Shown: positions 27,649 to 37,374, counted from the stretch's first letter. The stretch: 64,000 bases of DNA from Bin55 sp965205545 (GCA_965205545.1 OZ242170.1:2294001-2358000), one strand, 5' to 3'. Notes: generated by a model not told the origin, from the letters alone. Numbers and translations are program-made.

Positions 27649-28082
27649 TACGGAGGGGTATTGAGAGGGCCTATGTTCTGCCCAAGCTGAATAAGCACTC
27701 CGTTCGTGCTTCTTGGAGAAATGAATGCATCGACTCCACCTTTTGCTATGTCGTAGTTCTTGTCGACGACCCGTACTCCCTTTTCTTCAAGCTGAGCGAC
27801 AGTCTGTTCAAGATTGGGAGATTGCAGTGTGATGTGATGCACTCCTTCGCCTCGTTTCTCGATAAAGCGAGCGAGAAAACCCTCGGGATCGATGGGTTCG
27901 AGTAGTTCCAAGCAAAAGCCATCGAGATCGAAAATGCCAAGCTTGAATTCTCCCGAGTGATGAATCGATGTGCGGACGAACTTTGCGCCCAGTTGATCTT
28001 CGTAGAACTCGCGGGCCTCATCAATGCTCTTGACGGCAATTCCTATGTGGTCGATTCTTCCTATCGGTTGATTTCCTTCCAT
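27627..28082 (-). CDS. mce: Methylmalonyl-CoA epimerase-like VOC protein
   Basis: A 151-residue vicinal-oxygen-chelate protein. Two beta-alpha-beta-beta-beta units are apparent: IDHIGIAVKSIDEAREFYEDQLG with CLELLEP, and GVHHITLQSPNLEQTVAQLEEKG ending FISPRSTNGVLIQL. The F-I-x-P-x-S-T-x-G-V-L-I-x-L ending is typical of methylmalonyl-CoA epimerase, which converts the (2S) and (2R) forms during propionyl-CoA or branched-chain breakdown. Metal ligands His12 and His83 and a later Glu/Gln are in the expected places. Other VOC functions remain possible, since no mutase gene is nearby. Confidence 0.8.
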   Translation of the reverse strand: MEGNQPIGRIDHIGIAVKSIDEAREFYEDQLGAKFVRTSIHHSGEFKLGIFDLDGFCLELLEPIDPEGFLARFIEKRGEGVHHITLQSPNLEQTVAQLEEKGVRVVDKNYDIAKGGVDAFISPRSTNGVLIQLGQNIGPLNTPPYWEEGNE

Positions 28083-28260
28083 GTTTCTCTATACGCCCCG
28101 GTATCTCTAACAATCGAGACTCACAACGTAGATTCTTGGCAATTAGTCCGCATATGCCGCAAAGAGACGATGTGGTAAGTCTGCGATTTTGGATTCTAAC
28201 AACATCAAGATACGTTCACAGTCAGTGTTGGTGACCGTACCGCGAAGTGCTGAGAATCGA

Positions 28261-29259
28261 CTATTCGACAGGATCGAGTGCTTTACGAATCGCGTCGTCA
28301 AATTGCCTTGGCTGATCGATCCACAAAGCGTGTCCCGCATCATCTATTTCACGGTACACGAGGTCTGGAATCTCGCGATGGATGCCGTGCCAGAGTTGGA
28401 GATTTACCCGATGCTCGCTCTTACCGTTGATCACCGTCAATCGACCATCGAATTTCTTGAGTGCGTTTGAAAAATCCCATTTTTCTGGGAGCGTCTCCGC
28501 AATTTTGCTCTCGGTTTCAGGATTGTGGAAGATTCCGCCTCCTCTAAGACTACGCCAACGTCTGACATCGTGAAGAAAGTTTGCCGCGAAGAATATGTTG
28601 GCTGCCATCGATCTCTCTCTTGCCGGAAGAGCTCTCAAAGATTCAAAATCTGTTACATCGGAGAGTCCCTCAATTTTCATTTGACGAAACGCTTTCTGAC
28701 GAATCAATTCGTCGATTTCCGAATCTTGAATCACCGGATCGCCCAGCTCTAGCTCATCGTTACCGGGGTGGCGAAAAGCTGGTGCTCCTACAAGTATTGC
28801 GTTTTTGACTTGATCTGGATACTTGTCTATGTAACCCATTGCCAAGAGGGCACCGGCAGAATAAGCAATGAGGGTCAATTTCTTGACGTTGAGCTCCTCT
28901 CTCAGCGCTTCCAAGTCTTGAACATTTGACTCGAACGAAACTTTCTCCGCATCGCAAGGAGAATACAGTGTCCCTCTTTGGTCGTAGAAGACAAATCGAT
29001 TTTGTGAATAGTGGGTATCGAAAGCACCAAGAAGCACATCGTGACTGTGTCCCGGACCTCCATGCAACACAACCACAGGACTTCCTTTGCCAAACTCTCT
29101 AACGAAGAGCACACAATCATCTTCAGTTGGCAGATACCACCGTAGTTCTGTCGATGTAAGTGGGCTCACATTCTCTTCTCCCTCATTCGCTATGGTCTCG
29201 CACACCGCAAGCAGGGCGAGAATTCCTATTCCTATGAGACTAACGCTAAGGCTCCGCAT
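28261..29259 (-). CDS. Alpha/beta hydrolase, proline iminopeptidase-like
   Basis: A 332-residue protein with a likely signal peptide (hydrophobic residues 1-24). The segment VVVLHGGPGHSHDVLL holds the HGGPG oxyanion-hole motif of peptidase family S33, YDQRGTLYS follows, and the nucleophile elbow is AYSAGALL (G-x-S-x-G with Ala at the first Gly). The catalytic His is in DDAGHALW. The acid position reads NGKSEHRVN, lacking the usual Asp of G-x-x-D, so the acid may be the Glu or come from elsewhere. A periplasmic esterase or aminopeptidase is likely; substrate unknown. It stands alone. Confidence 0.8.
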   Translation of the reverse strand: MRSLSVSLIGIGILALLAVCETIANEGEENVSPLTSTELRWYLPTEDDCVLFVREFGKGSPVVVLHGGPGHSHDVLLGAFDTHYSQNRFVFYDQRGTLYSPCDAEKVSFESNVQDLEALREELNVKKLTLIAYSAGALLAMGYIDKYPDQVKNAILVGAPAFRHPGNDELELGDPVIQDSEIDELIRQKAFRQMKIEGLSDVTDFESLRALPARERSMAANIFFAANFLHDVRRWRSLRGGGIFHNPETESKIAETLPEKWDFSNALKKFDGRLTVINGKSEHRVNLQLWHGIHREIPDLVYREIDDAGHALWIDQPRQFDDAIRKALDPVE

Positions 29260-29595
29260 CGCCTAGTGGCTTCGATCGGCTAATTGCTTAAGGCGAGCAC
29301 AAGTATAAGCCCACTCCTGTCGGCTCTATCCGTAGCATTTCATTCATTAGCTAACGAACTAATAGAAAGGTCTCGATCTGTCAACGAGTTCTCAGCTTTG
29401 GCATTGTCGTCAATCCAAACGCCGCAAGTTCGTCTTGGGCAATCCGTATCAATATTCGGTCCATTGAATTGAGAGAACAGCGTCCCTCGTGGGGGAGGAA
29501 GGTACGGGAATTCACGAGGCCCTGGTCCCCGTGAAATCGTCTTCTTGCAGTTACCTGTCGGAAGCCCCGTCGACATTCTGGAGCAACGAGTTCAC
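29260..29595. other. Intergenic region beside the ABC remnant
   Basis: 336 bases with no convincing gene. A short inverted repeat (TTCACG ... CGTGAA around 29510-29535) is present but has no T-tract and cannot be called a terminator. Confidence 0.4.
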
Positions 29596-30182
29596 CTATA
29601 CGTGGCATGCAGCTTGAGTGTTGAGCATCAATTTGCACTTGCCGTTGAGGTTCATCGGTGTTTCGTGATCTCCCTGTTCGATGATTCTCCCGACCTCGAG
29701 GACAACGATCGTATCCGCCATGCGTACCGTTGAAAATCGGTGAGAAATGAATATCACGGTCTTGTTTCGGTCAGGAGTGCAAACCGGGCATGGAGGGCTG
29801 CGTCTCCAAATGCGTCCAATGCGGAGGTCGGTTGGTCAAGAAAGATACTTTGAGGTTCACTCGTGAAAGCGCAGGCAATTGCCAAGTTCTGCCATTTGCC
29901 ACCCGAGATCGTGTTGTAGTCCAGAGGAAGTCCATTAACCATCTCTTCCGCTCTGTCCTTTTGCGCAGCATCGATGATTCTCTCACGGTTTTCTGCATGT
30001 ACCACATCGCCGCTGCCAATATTGTCCGCAGCAGAGATGTCGAATCTCGCAAAATTCTGGAAAACGACGCTTATGCTCGTCTGGAGACTCTCGACGTCGT
30101 AGTCTCGGCAGTCTCTCGCGTCGAGCCTTATGGATCCATGGGTCGGATCATTAAGTCGTGCCAGCAACGTCCCATCAAGCAC
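29596..30182 (-). pseudogene. Truncated, mosaic ABC transporter ATPase remnant
   Basis: Only the second half of an exporter ATPase domain survives, starting just after Walker A (LLARLNDPTHGSIRL) and ending at TAG 29596-29598. The first part (DYDVESLQTSISVVFQNFARFDISAADNI) matches ABC transporter 2 of this window; the second (SGGKWQNLAIACAF, LDQPTSALDAFGDAAL, then VIFISHRFSTVRMADTIVVLE) matches ABC transporter 1. The stretch LGRTLDEGVDL before the signature is missing. One base is lost near 29767 (TTGTTTCGG against TTGTTCTCGG), shifting the frame before NKTVIFIS. Walker B Glu is Gln and the signature is damaged. It cannot be functional. Confidence 0.85.
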
Positions 30183-30386
30183 TAGTCGGTGCGCTATTCA
30201 ACAGTTTAGCGAGGCCAATTTGGCTCCCGTCGTATTCTCTGCAACCGCCCAATTAACCTGCAAATTTTCGGTATACGAGCATGCTGTTGGTTCATGCTGT
30301 GAGCCACGGTTGCCGATTGTGTATAAATGCTTCCCCAAGAGGACATCGACAAGAGCCCCCAGAGAAAAAAACAGAGGGAATACAAG

Positions 30387-32060
30387 ATGAAAGCGTCAAT
30401 TTGCTCACTCTGCCTTGCAGTCATCGCTCCGGTATTTTTGGGAGCCAGTGAGGAGACTTCGAACTCCTACAGAATTGTCGGCGAATACATTGGCAGTGAA
30501 GCCGAATTAGGAGAAGGGCAGAGTGCTCCGGCATCGGCGAGTCCTGTCAATCTGGACTTGTCCACGGCGGAGATCAGGATCACCTACGAAGTCCCATCGG
30601 AGAACGGTGATTCTGAAACCGTGGAATTGGCTTCAGACCGATTTGTCGATGGAAGAGTCGTATTCGAGGGAGAGATTGATGAACCCAAGGACGTACGAAT
30701 ATCGATTAAAGAGCTGGAAGATCAACGCAAGTGGGTCTACACCACGATCACTCCGGGTGGTGGAGAGATTGGCTTTGCGCTAGTGGACGCTGAGGACGCG
30801 CGTTATGTACGTCTTGCATTGGTCGGCGTTTCGAAAAAAGTCAAGAATCCCCAAAGAAAGTTCACTATTTCGGGCGACCTCCGCTTGATTGACAAAGACC
30901 TGTCGCAAGCTCATATCTTAGTACTAGAAGTCGGCGACAATCGCAGTTCTACGAAAGCAATCAGTTCAGGCAATATGCTTCCCCTCAATGGCAAATTCCT
31001 GTTCGAAGGTGAAGCCCAGCATCCAACCGTAGTTCAAATCACAGTATCAACCCTCGGTGTTTCAGGTGTTTCAGATTTAGATTCATTTTTCGATCAAACG
31101 AGCGCCATTGTGGAACCTGGCGCCGAGATCTTGATTCATTCGCAGGGAGAACACGACGAGCTTGTGGCCACTTCCGGAGCAGGCAGGCACGCCAAGATCA
31201 TCGAAAGCTGGCGGCAAAGCAGCGAATATCTTGAACTTGAGGATAGGTTTGCCGTAGCGGAAGCGGAGTTTGAAGACAAGCAGGCGGCACTTTGGAGCGC
31301 GGTGAATGCGGCCATCAAAGAGCTGAATGACTACGTCGGCGATGAGAGCCACGAACACCTGGCTCTTGAACGACAGCTGGCTGAAATACGTAGTGGCAAA
31401 TTGCAATCCATTGCTACGAATGCGGACGATCCGCTTGATGCTCTTTTGGCTGTGGAAATGGGAGCATATTCACTTACTTCCGAAAATCGCAGTGAAGCGT
31501 TTCAGGTCTATGACAAGCTTGCTGAAGTGTTGGACGCCGAGCTTGTGGCGCAAAGAGTGACTCCAGCACGGGAGCAGCTTGTCTCGCAAATCAAGAGCGA
31601 ACAGAACGATGCCGACCTTGTTCCTGGACAGAAAGTGCCTGATTTCACTCTTGCGGACCTAGAAGAGAAGGAAACTATTCTCTACGACGTGCTTGCAGAC
31701 AACGAGCTGGTACTCGTCGAATTCTGGGCATCATGGTGTGGGCCGTGCATTGCTGCGTTTCCGATGTTGAAAGACTTGCATGCCGCTTACAGCAAGAGCG
31801 GATTCGAGATCGTGTCCGTTTCAATCGACAGCGATTCCCATCACTGGGAGCAAGCGTCGGAAGAACAGGACCTGCCATGGATAGATGTTGGCGAGATGAG
31901 CGGATGGGACGGAGAGACGGCGACTGCATATGGCGTTCAGTTCGTTCCAAAGAGCTACCTGATTGATGGGGAAGGCTACATTCTTCAAAAGGACTTGAAT
32001 CCAGACGAGCTTGAAGATTACTTGTCGACTTGGGTCGACGAGAAATCTAGCCCCAACTAA
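30387..32060 (+). CDS. TlpA/ResA-like thioredoxin-fold protein, exported
   Basis: I choose ATG 30387 as start because it begins a clear signal peptide (MKASICSLCLAVIAPVFLGAS) and is preceded by AGAGGGA; the frame extends upstream to 30327 without support. The 557-residue product has a beta-rich N-terminal region (~25-260) of the type seen in DUF4369 proteins, a helical middle, and a C-terminal thioredoxin domain with LVEFWASWCGPC (Cys451, Cys454) and the cis-Pro motif FVPKSYLID. It probably reduces or exchanges disulfides in the periplasm. The large N-terminal extension is like that of Bacteroidota thioredoxin proteins, which is slightly unexpected here. Confidence 0.85.
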   Translation: MKASICSLCLAVIAPVFLGASEETSNSYRIVGEYIGSEAELGEGQSAPASASPVNLDLSTAEIRITYEVPSENGDSETVELASDRFVDGRVVFEGEIDEPKDVRISIKELEDQRKWVYTTITPGGGEIGFALVDAEDARYVRLALVGVSKKVKNPQRKFTISGDLRLIDKDLSQAHILVLEVGDNRSSTKAISSGNMLPLNGKFLFEGEAQHPTVVQITVSTLGVSGVSDLDSFFDQTSAIVEPGAEILIHSQGEHDELVATSGAGRHAKIIESWRQSSEYLELEDRFAVAEAEFEDKQAALWSAVNAAIKELNDYVGDESHEHLALERQLAEIRSGKLQSIATNADDPLDALLAVEMGAYSLTSENRSEAFQVYDKLAEVLDAELVAQRVTPAREQLVSQIKSEQNDADLVPGQKVPDFTLADLEEKETILYDVLADNELVLVEFWASWCGPCIAAFPMLKDLHAAYSKSGFEIVSVSIDSDSHHWEQASEEQDLPWIDVGEMSGWDGETATAYGVQFVPKSYLIDGEGYILQKDLNPDELEDYLSTWVDEKSSPN

Positions 32061-32546
32061 CCTCCCGGTCTAGGCAAACCGGTTCGTGTAGTACCAATAG
32101 GCCTGACGGACTCAAGGGTTTTACTCGTTACTTTTGGTCGACAAAGAGGTCATCTTCCACGGAATTTCCAGTCTGCGGTCCGTTGTTCTATCGGAGGACA
32201 ACGTTGGCCAATTGGCTGGAGCAAGTAGACGGTGGAACGGCGTCAAGCGATTTCACCATATATTGCAGTCTTTCTTCTATATCTTCTACCTGCACCACAC
32301 TAGTGGCGGAGAGACATGGGGCAGTCGCTGATCCACCGTCGCGCCTGCACATTCCAGATTCTCTGCTAGCTGATTCTCACATTTAACATAATCCACTCTG
32401 TGGGTCGCGGCTGAAATTCTTGGCCATGCATAGTCAATCGCCTCTGGCGCCCAAAAGCTGTGCTATATTCCGAAACGCGTTGTTGGGAAATTCGATAGGA
32501 TTTTGGGACACCTAATTCAGATTTGGCGATTTGGGATGTAGCAGCA
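32061..32546. other. Intergenic region
   Basis: 486 bases without a supported gene. A small hairpin (CCGGT/ACCGG with an 8-base loop, near 32064-32082) follows the thioredoxin gene and could help end its transcript, but it has no U-tract. Short open frames here are not protein-like. Confidence 0.45.
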
Positions 32547-33674
32547 ATGCGTGTCGTGTTGTCTACCACAATTCTTCTCTTCCTAATGATCTGTGGGAGC
32601 CAGGTCGTTCAGGCTTGGACGATAGTTCGAATCGATCCGTGGATCGAATCAAATTACACGGAGCAGAGTCTCGATCTGATTGAAGCGTGTCCCGATCCCT
32701 ACGAGAATGTATCGGAGGAGTGCTTGAGCGCTATGGACATCCGCTTTAGCGACTGGCCTCTGGAATTCCCGGACTCAACGTGGATTTCTCTCCCCAATCG
32801 TCTAACTCTTGGTAGAGCATTGCGAGATCCTATTGGAGATAGAGCACGTATTGTTGAAGCACTGCGGCGGGAGGAGTGCCGTTTGGAAAGTGGCGAAAGC
32901 GCACGGTGGGATTTGAAGGATTCCTGTCACGCCGATGCATTTGCAAACTTGTCTGTGTTCTTGTGGGCATGCAATGAACCGAGAGATTTACAGAAACTCT
33001 ATAAGGATGTAGTCGACGACAGCGAAAAGGCACATCAAGAATCTACGAACTCTCAACGCTGGAAATCAAATCTGCAATTCTCAATCATTTGGTTGCTCCG
33101 AGCTCGTTGGATCGATGACAAGTGTGACAACTACCAAGTGTCGGATTTGCGGTTCGACAAACGTCGAGACAAAGAACTGCATGAATTGCTTAAAGCGACG
33201 GCAATCCGTTTTGGCGAAATTTGGGGTCGACCTCCCCATGTGCCAGAAACGTTCGTTCTCAAAGCGCTTGCTGCACGCCTAGGCGATGAAGCGGCAGCGC
33301 TGCAATACCGCGGGCCTTCAAATCATCGGGCTAAAGACGATTCTTGGGAGAAACACATCAACAAAGTATGGCCATGGCGAAAGACTCTACGAGAGATCGA
33401 GGGAGAGGGAATATATTCCATTGTCGATGGACCGAAAACTGCCAGAAGACTGCGATTGGGTGTCTCTATTGCCGTGTCACTGCAGAGCTCCGAGCTAGAT
33501 TTCGACTGGAACTTTCTGGTTGGCAAAGTCTGCAAACGCGAAAAACCAGATGAACCAACCTGTCAGGAGACAATTACAGAGTTGAGAGGTTCGCTGGATT
33601 GGGACCGCAAAGACGAGCTGCAAGCGCTAGACAAGTTCGAGACGGTCTCTATCGAGCTTGGCCTCTTTGATTGA
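32547..33674 (+). CDS. Exported protein of unknown function
   Basis: Starting at ATG 32547 gives a clean signal peptide (MRVVLSTTILLFLMICGSQVVQA, cut before W); the frame could begin eight codons earlier at 32523. The mature part of about 350 residues is rich in Trp, Arg and Glu, mostly helical in appearance, with several cysteines (ACPDPYENVSEEC, REEC, DSCHADAF, KVCKREKPDEPTC) that could form disulfides in the periplasm. I do not recognise a family. No partner gene is close. Confidence 0.6.
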   Translation: MRVVLSTTILLFLMICGSQVVQAWTIVRIDPWIESNYTEQSLDLIEACPDPYENVSEECLSAMDIRFSDWPLEFPDSTWISLPNRLTLGRALRDPIGDRARIVEALRREECRLESGESARWDLKDSCHADAFANLSVFLWACNEPRDLQKLYKDVVDDSEKAHQESTNSQRWKSNLQFSIIWLLRARWIDDKCDNYQVSDLRFDKRRDKELHELLKATAIRFGEIWGRPPHVPETFVLKALAARLGDEAAALQYRGPSNHRAKDDSWEKHINKVWPWRKTLREIEGEGIYSIVDGPKTARRLRLGVSIAVSLQSSELDFDWNFLVGKVCKREKPDEPTCQETITELRGSLDWDRKDELQALDKFETVSIELGLFD

Positions 33675-34071
33675 GCGTGCATCACTCGAGCAGGACGAAC
33701 GTTCAGGCTATTGGGTCAATTCTTCCTCTCGACCACTAGTTACATTGTCCGAACCAAGAAAACCAATTTAACTATCGTATCTATCGGACCTTCTGGTTAC
33801 GAGGAAAGCCGTTGAACCTTCTGTGGTTTGCGCCCAGCACGTGGATTGAACCGTCTATTAGTCAGGGTCGATTCCTCTATAGCTTTAGCTTGGCCTCCGA
33901 AAGCTGAACCACGTGAGACATCCTGAACGTCTTGCGATGAGGCGAACCATGCGTTTTCATCCATGTTGATAAGATTTATGCCTCGGGTTTACAGGCTGGA
34001 TATCAGACAATCGACCTTGGGGCAAGTTCGAGGGTTCATCTGAGCGTGGCAAAAGAAGAGGAAATGGGGTA
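33675..34071. other. Intergenic region upstream of the nuclease-like gene
   Basis: About 400 bases without a supported gene. A GAGGAAATGGGG run lies just before the start at 34072 and can serve as its ribosome-binding site. Confidence 0.45.
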
Positions 34072-35256
34072 ATGGGGGATAGGAACGATTCGTTCAAAGA
34101 CGAGCTGTTGGAGTTTGCACGAGACGCTAAAGAGGTAATTCGTCTATGCAAGAACAATGAACAGCAAACCAAGAACAGTTTAGTCGAGCCTTACATAAAG
34201 CTACTGGGGTTCGACCCGAGTGACGTTCACCAAGTACGCGTGGAATATCAAACCGCAACGGTAAGAGCTGCGGACCGTGTCGACTACGCACTTATGGATG
34301 GGAGTAGCCCGTTTGTTTTTGTGGAAGCAAAGAGCTTAGCTCACAAGGATGTCGCTAGCAATACACACATGAACAAGCAATTGCGCAGCTATATGTTGGA
34401 TTCGGAGACTGTCAAATTTGGAGCTCTTACAGATGGACAGCGATGGTTGTGGTACTACAAGCAACACAATCGAGTCGAACCAGTTCTATTTCTCGACGTG
34501 GATGCCCTAACTGGTTCACAAGACGAAAGCGCCATTGAATGGACGTCGGGTTTGAAGCAACGAGCGACGGTCAATGAATTGCTCAACGCTGCAAGGACCT
34601 TGTTCTTGACTTCACGAATCAAGAAGTGGATTGTCGACTCACTAAAAAAACCTTCAGATGCACTTGCCAGAGTGCTTTTGAAGGAGATAGGGGAATCAGG
34701 TTCGGGGAGAGCTCGTCTAGAACAATGCAAACGTGGTTGGAAGCGCGCAATGCGTGATCTGTCCGGTGACAGACCGCCAAGTCCGATCAAACGCCTAACT
34801 CCTCCGGACCCAAGAACTCCAAAGCCGCCGGTCGGTCCGCCTCTTGGCAAAGCCTGCGTCCTGCAACACCCCAACGGGCAGTGGGAGACGTTCCCAAACG
34901 CTACTGGTCTCTTGTTTGCCATTGTTCGTTACTGTGCAACACAGCACAACAGGGGAGAACAGGACTACTACAATCGAATCAAAAAGCCCCTACCAGGTAC
35001 GAGCCGATATTCGGCTTGGATTACGGAAACAGACTACGAGTCCATAACAAATCGAAAGAAGTACTATTCCTCGATGTCAGAAAATGGCTATCGAATATTC
35101 CGAAACTTGTCCAATGCGCGCAAAGTCGATTTCATAAAGGCACTATTGAATGAGTGTGTACTTGTATCAGGCGATACGCCTCAAATTGGACGAGAACTCC
35201 AATTGCAACTTCCAAATACTAGCTTGCAGATTTCTAATCGGGGGATGCAAGTCTGA
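34072..35256 (+). CDS. HSDR_N/PD-(D/E)XK nuclease-domain protein
   Basis: A 394-residue protein whose N-terminal half looks like the type I restriction HsdR N-terminal (HSDR_N) nuclease: NSLVEPYIKLLGFDP, then the core Asp71 (RVDYALMDG) and Glu85-Ala-Lys87 (FVFVEAKSL), followed by LRSYMLDSETVKFGALTDGQRWLWYY. No helicase domain follows. After a proline-rich linker (PPDPRTPKPPVGPP, ~245-260), the C-terminal ~130 residues form a separate domain (VLQHPNGQWETFPNATGLLFAIVRYCATQ) I cannot name. Stand-alone HSDR_N proteins occur in defence islands, and this one borders such a region. DNA cleavage is inferred, not shown. Confidence 0.7.
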   Translation: MGDRNDSFKDELLEFARDAKEVIRLCKNNEQQTKNSLVEPYIKLLGFDPSDVHQVRVEYQTATVRAADRVDYALMDGSSPFVFVEAKSLAHKDVASNTHMNKQLRSYMLDSETVKFGALTDGQRWLWYYKQHNRVEPVLFLDVDALTGSQDESAIEWTSGLKQRATVNELLNAARTLFLTSRIKKWIVDSLKKPSDALARVLLKEIGESGSGRARLEQCKRGWKRAMRDLSGDRPPSPIKRLTPPDPRTPKPPVGPPLGKACVLQHPNGQWETFPNATGLLFAIVRYCATQHNRGEQDYYNRIKKPLPGTSRYSAWITETDYESITNRKKYYSSMSENGYRIFRNLSNARKVDFIKALLNECVLVSGDTPQIGRELQLQLPNTSLQISNRGMQV

Positions 35257-35363
35257 TAGTGTGAAAGGTACGGGTTGTATTGGCGGTGAGGCCACTGTGC
35301 ACACAAATTCTAGAGAGTGCATTTGGCACGAGCACATTTGCAGATTTATGATTCAGAGTACAG

Positions 35364-36188
35364 CTACGTTACAGTAATGCCTGCTCTGGCATTAGGAGTT
35401 TTGAGGCAGCGTATGCTAGCAAAGAATCCCTGCAATGGGGCCTTCTGAGCGACTCTTGCTGTAGCTACATCTGGTCCAACTCCGACCATCGTAAGCGCAT
35501 GGTCCCCAGATCTAAATCGTAACTCTCCTTCATTGTTCATGAGTCCCAAGAACAGCGGCCTGAATCCCAAACCTCGCCCGGACCCAGGGCCGTAGCGAGA
35601 GACCCCTTCAGAAAGAGCTGCACGGAGTGCGGCTCCTTCGTCACCAATACTTGGGTACATTTCACTGCTTCGAAGACTTTGAAGCACCCCGATTCCAAGG
35701 TCGGCCACTACGAATTCAAATGAACACGGTCCGGCTCTAAAGGCAATTACTCCTGAAGCGTGCGCGTTCGAATGCTCAGAAATGTTACTTTCCAACTCTC
35801 GCATAGCGGCAACCAATTGACTCGACACACTCTCCGATAGACCGGACACCTTTTGCCCTGCAGTTCTTGCCCTAAGAAAAAGTAATGCCAATCGGCTTTC
35901 ATAGTCAGCACCAACAACGTCTGTACGTGCCATCCCAAACTCTTCAGACTCATTTGGACCAGACCAGAATTCGCTTTCATTCCGAACTCTGTCCACAAAA
36001 CACAACGCGTGCTCTGACAAGATTTGCTGGGTTTGCTGCAACGAAAGTAAACCGCTCGCGTTGTGATGCGCGATTTCCATCAAAGGACCGAGAAGCTGTG
36101 CGTCAAATGAGTCTGCTGCCAAAGCCTTCCGACCTCTTGAAGCGATCAGACTCAGTGCGTCGACATGTTCAAATTGCAACGCTTTCAC
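35364..36188 (-). CDS. GHKL-type ATPase domain protein
   Basis: A 274-residue protein, last gene of a four-gene coupled cassette. Its C-terminal half has the marks of the GHKL (HATPase_c) fold: N-box Glu131-x3-Asn135 in AMRELESNISEHS, G1 box DLGIG (163-167) and G2 box GSGRGLGF (202-209). The N-terminal ~110 residues are helical and novel to me. There is no histidine-kinase dimerisation domain or transmembrane helix, so it resembles anti-sigma or switch ATPases rather than a sensor kinase. GTG start at 36188, 20 bases inside the preceding gene. With the STAS-like protein of the cassette it could form a SpoIIAA/SpoIIAB-like switch (inference). Confidence 0.72.
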   Translation of the reverse strand: MKALQFEHVDALSLIASRGRKALAADSFDAQLLGPLMEIAHHNASGLLSLQQTQQILSEHALCFVDRVRNESEFWSGPNESEEFGMARTDVVGADYESRLALLFLRARTAGQKVSGLSESVSSQLVAAMRELESNISEHSNAHASGVIAFRAGPCSFEFVVADLGIGVLQSLRSSEMYPSIGDEGAALRAALSEGVSRYGPGSGRGLGFRPLFLGLMNNEGELRFRSGDHALTMVGVGPDVATARVAQKAPLQGFFASIRCLKTPNARAGITVT

Positions 36189-37374
36189 GATGAATCTGCG
36201 ACGATTCGCGAACTCGATTGGGCTGTTGCAAGGTCCTAGCTATGCAGGCGTTCACCACACACCAATTTGATTCCAAGAGATCGTCCAACGGTTCACCTGG
36301 AGCTGTTCTCTGAGGCAACCAGTTCAGCTTAGCGCTCTTGTTGATAAACGCTTTCTGGCGGTGCATGGTTTTTAAAAACGTGCTGGTTTCAAGTAGCGTA
36401 ACACCCGAAAATGCTTTCGCTAACGTCGCCAGGTCATCGTATGAAACCGCACGAACGATTAGGTGCAATTCGTGAGGGCAAATGCGCGCTAGTCTAATCA
36501 GTTGTCTCAAGTACCACTCTTTGCGCCGACTCCTTCCGGCGCCAGTAGCAAATTCAAACGCTATGTCGCAAACTTCTTCACGAAGGCTTACGTAGGATGT
36601 CCAATTCCTCCAATCTTGTTGCGTCCTTGCGTTCACGTGGAGCGCGGCTCGCATGCCTTCTCGCAAAAACTCTTCGTGCGTGATCGCAATCCTGTTCATG
36701 CTGTGCAAGTCATTCATCCGAGGACGATCGGCAATCAAGCTGAAGTTTGGTGTCGTTACCATCTCAACCCCAAGGCTACGCAGTCCTTTAATTAACTCAA
36801 TTCGGCCATCGCCGATTCCCCACCATCTCTCGACAGAGGAGTCTTGGTCAATACCAGTCAAGACAATTCGAGTATTTGTGTCCAACTTAAAGAAATCTAC
36901 AACTTCGTTTCGATTTGAAAAGCGAAGGCCGCTGGTAGTACGAGAGAGGAAACCAGCGAGGGGAAGACACACAACTGGCTGACGAAACGATTGAATGCGA
37001 TTAGAACCGTGGTAGAGAATTGGTATCGCGTTTGGCAGTGGACTAGTCAGCAACTTTGACGCACGTGGAACGTTTCCCAACCGAAAACCACCCACTTCTC
37101 TCGCTCGCTGTACGAAATCGAACGGTCTGTTAGGACACACCACGTTGCATGATTTGTCTTTGCCACAACAAAAATCTAAGCAGTCCCACGGAGAGCTCTT
37201 GACACTGAGCCCTCCACAGATGTCTGCGTAGCGGCAAGCGAAACAACCAAGTGACGTCGGATACTCCCGTTCGTCATGCCAAAGCTTTCTTTCGCGAGTC
37301 CGTCTCTCGTTTGAGGCAGCTTTTGCAGTCCCGTTGGATTTCAACAACGGTAGTTTGTCAAACTCGTCTAACAC
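36169..37374 (-). CDS. Cys-rich protein of unknown function in the DUF4325/GHKL cassette
   Basis: A 401-residue protein beginning with GTG at 37374, whose first bases overlap the previous stop (GTGTTAG). Residues 44-80 hold eight cysteines (44, 47, 53, 65, 69, 70, 76, 80) in the order CFACxxxxxC ... CLDFCCGKDKSC...CPN, which suggests a zinc or iron-sulfur site. The remaining ~300 residues look like a soluble alpha/beta domain with no familiar catalytic motif; a phrase such as TRIVLTGIDQDSSVERWW hints at a barrel or nucleotide-type fold but cannot be assigned. It sits between the small cassette protein and the GHKL ATPase and must be co-translated with both. Confidence 0.6.
   Translation of the reverse strand: MLDEFDKLPLLKSNGTAKAASNERRTRERKLWHDEREYPTSLGCFACRYADICGGLSVKSSPWDCLDFCCGKDKSCNVVCPNRPFDFVQRAREVGGFRLGNVPRASKLLTSPLPNAIPILYHGSNRIQSFRQPVVCLPLAGFLSRTTSGLRFSNRNEVVDFFKLDTNTRIVLTGIDQDSSVERWWGIGDGRIELIKGLRSLGVEMVTTPNFSLIADRPRMNDLHSMNRIAITHEEFLREGMRAALHVNARTQQDWRNWTSYVSLREEVCDIAFEFATGAGRSRRKEWYLRQLIRLARICPHELHLIVRAVSYDDLATLAKAFSGVTLLETSTFLKTMHRQKAFINKSAKLNWLPQRTAPGEPLDDLLESNWCVVNACIARTLQQPNRVRESSQIHRESVAI

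Noticed and set aside
29505..29540. Inverted repeat TTCACG/CGTGAA near the ABC remnant, considered as a terminator or recombination site
   Set aside because: Short stem, no T-tract, and no second copy found.
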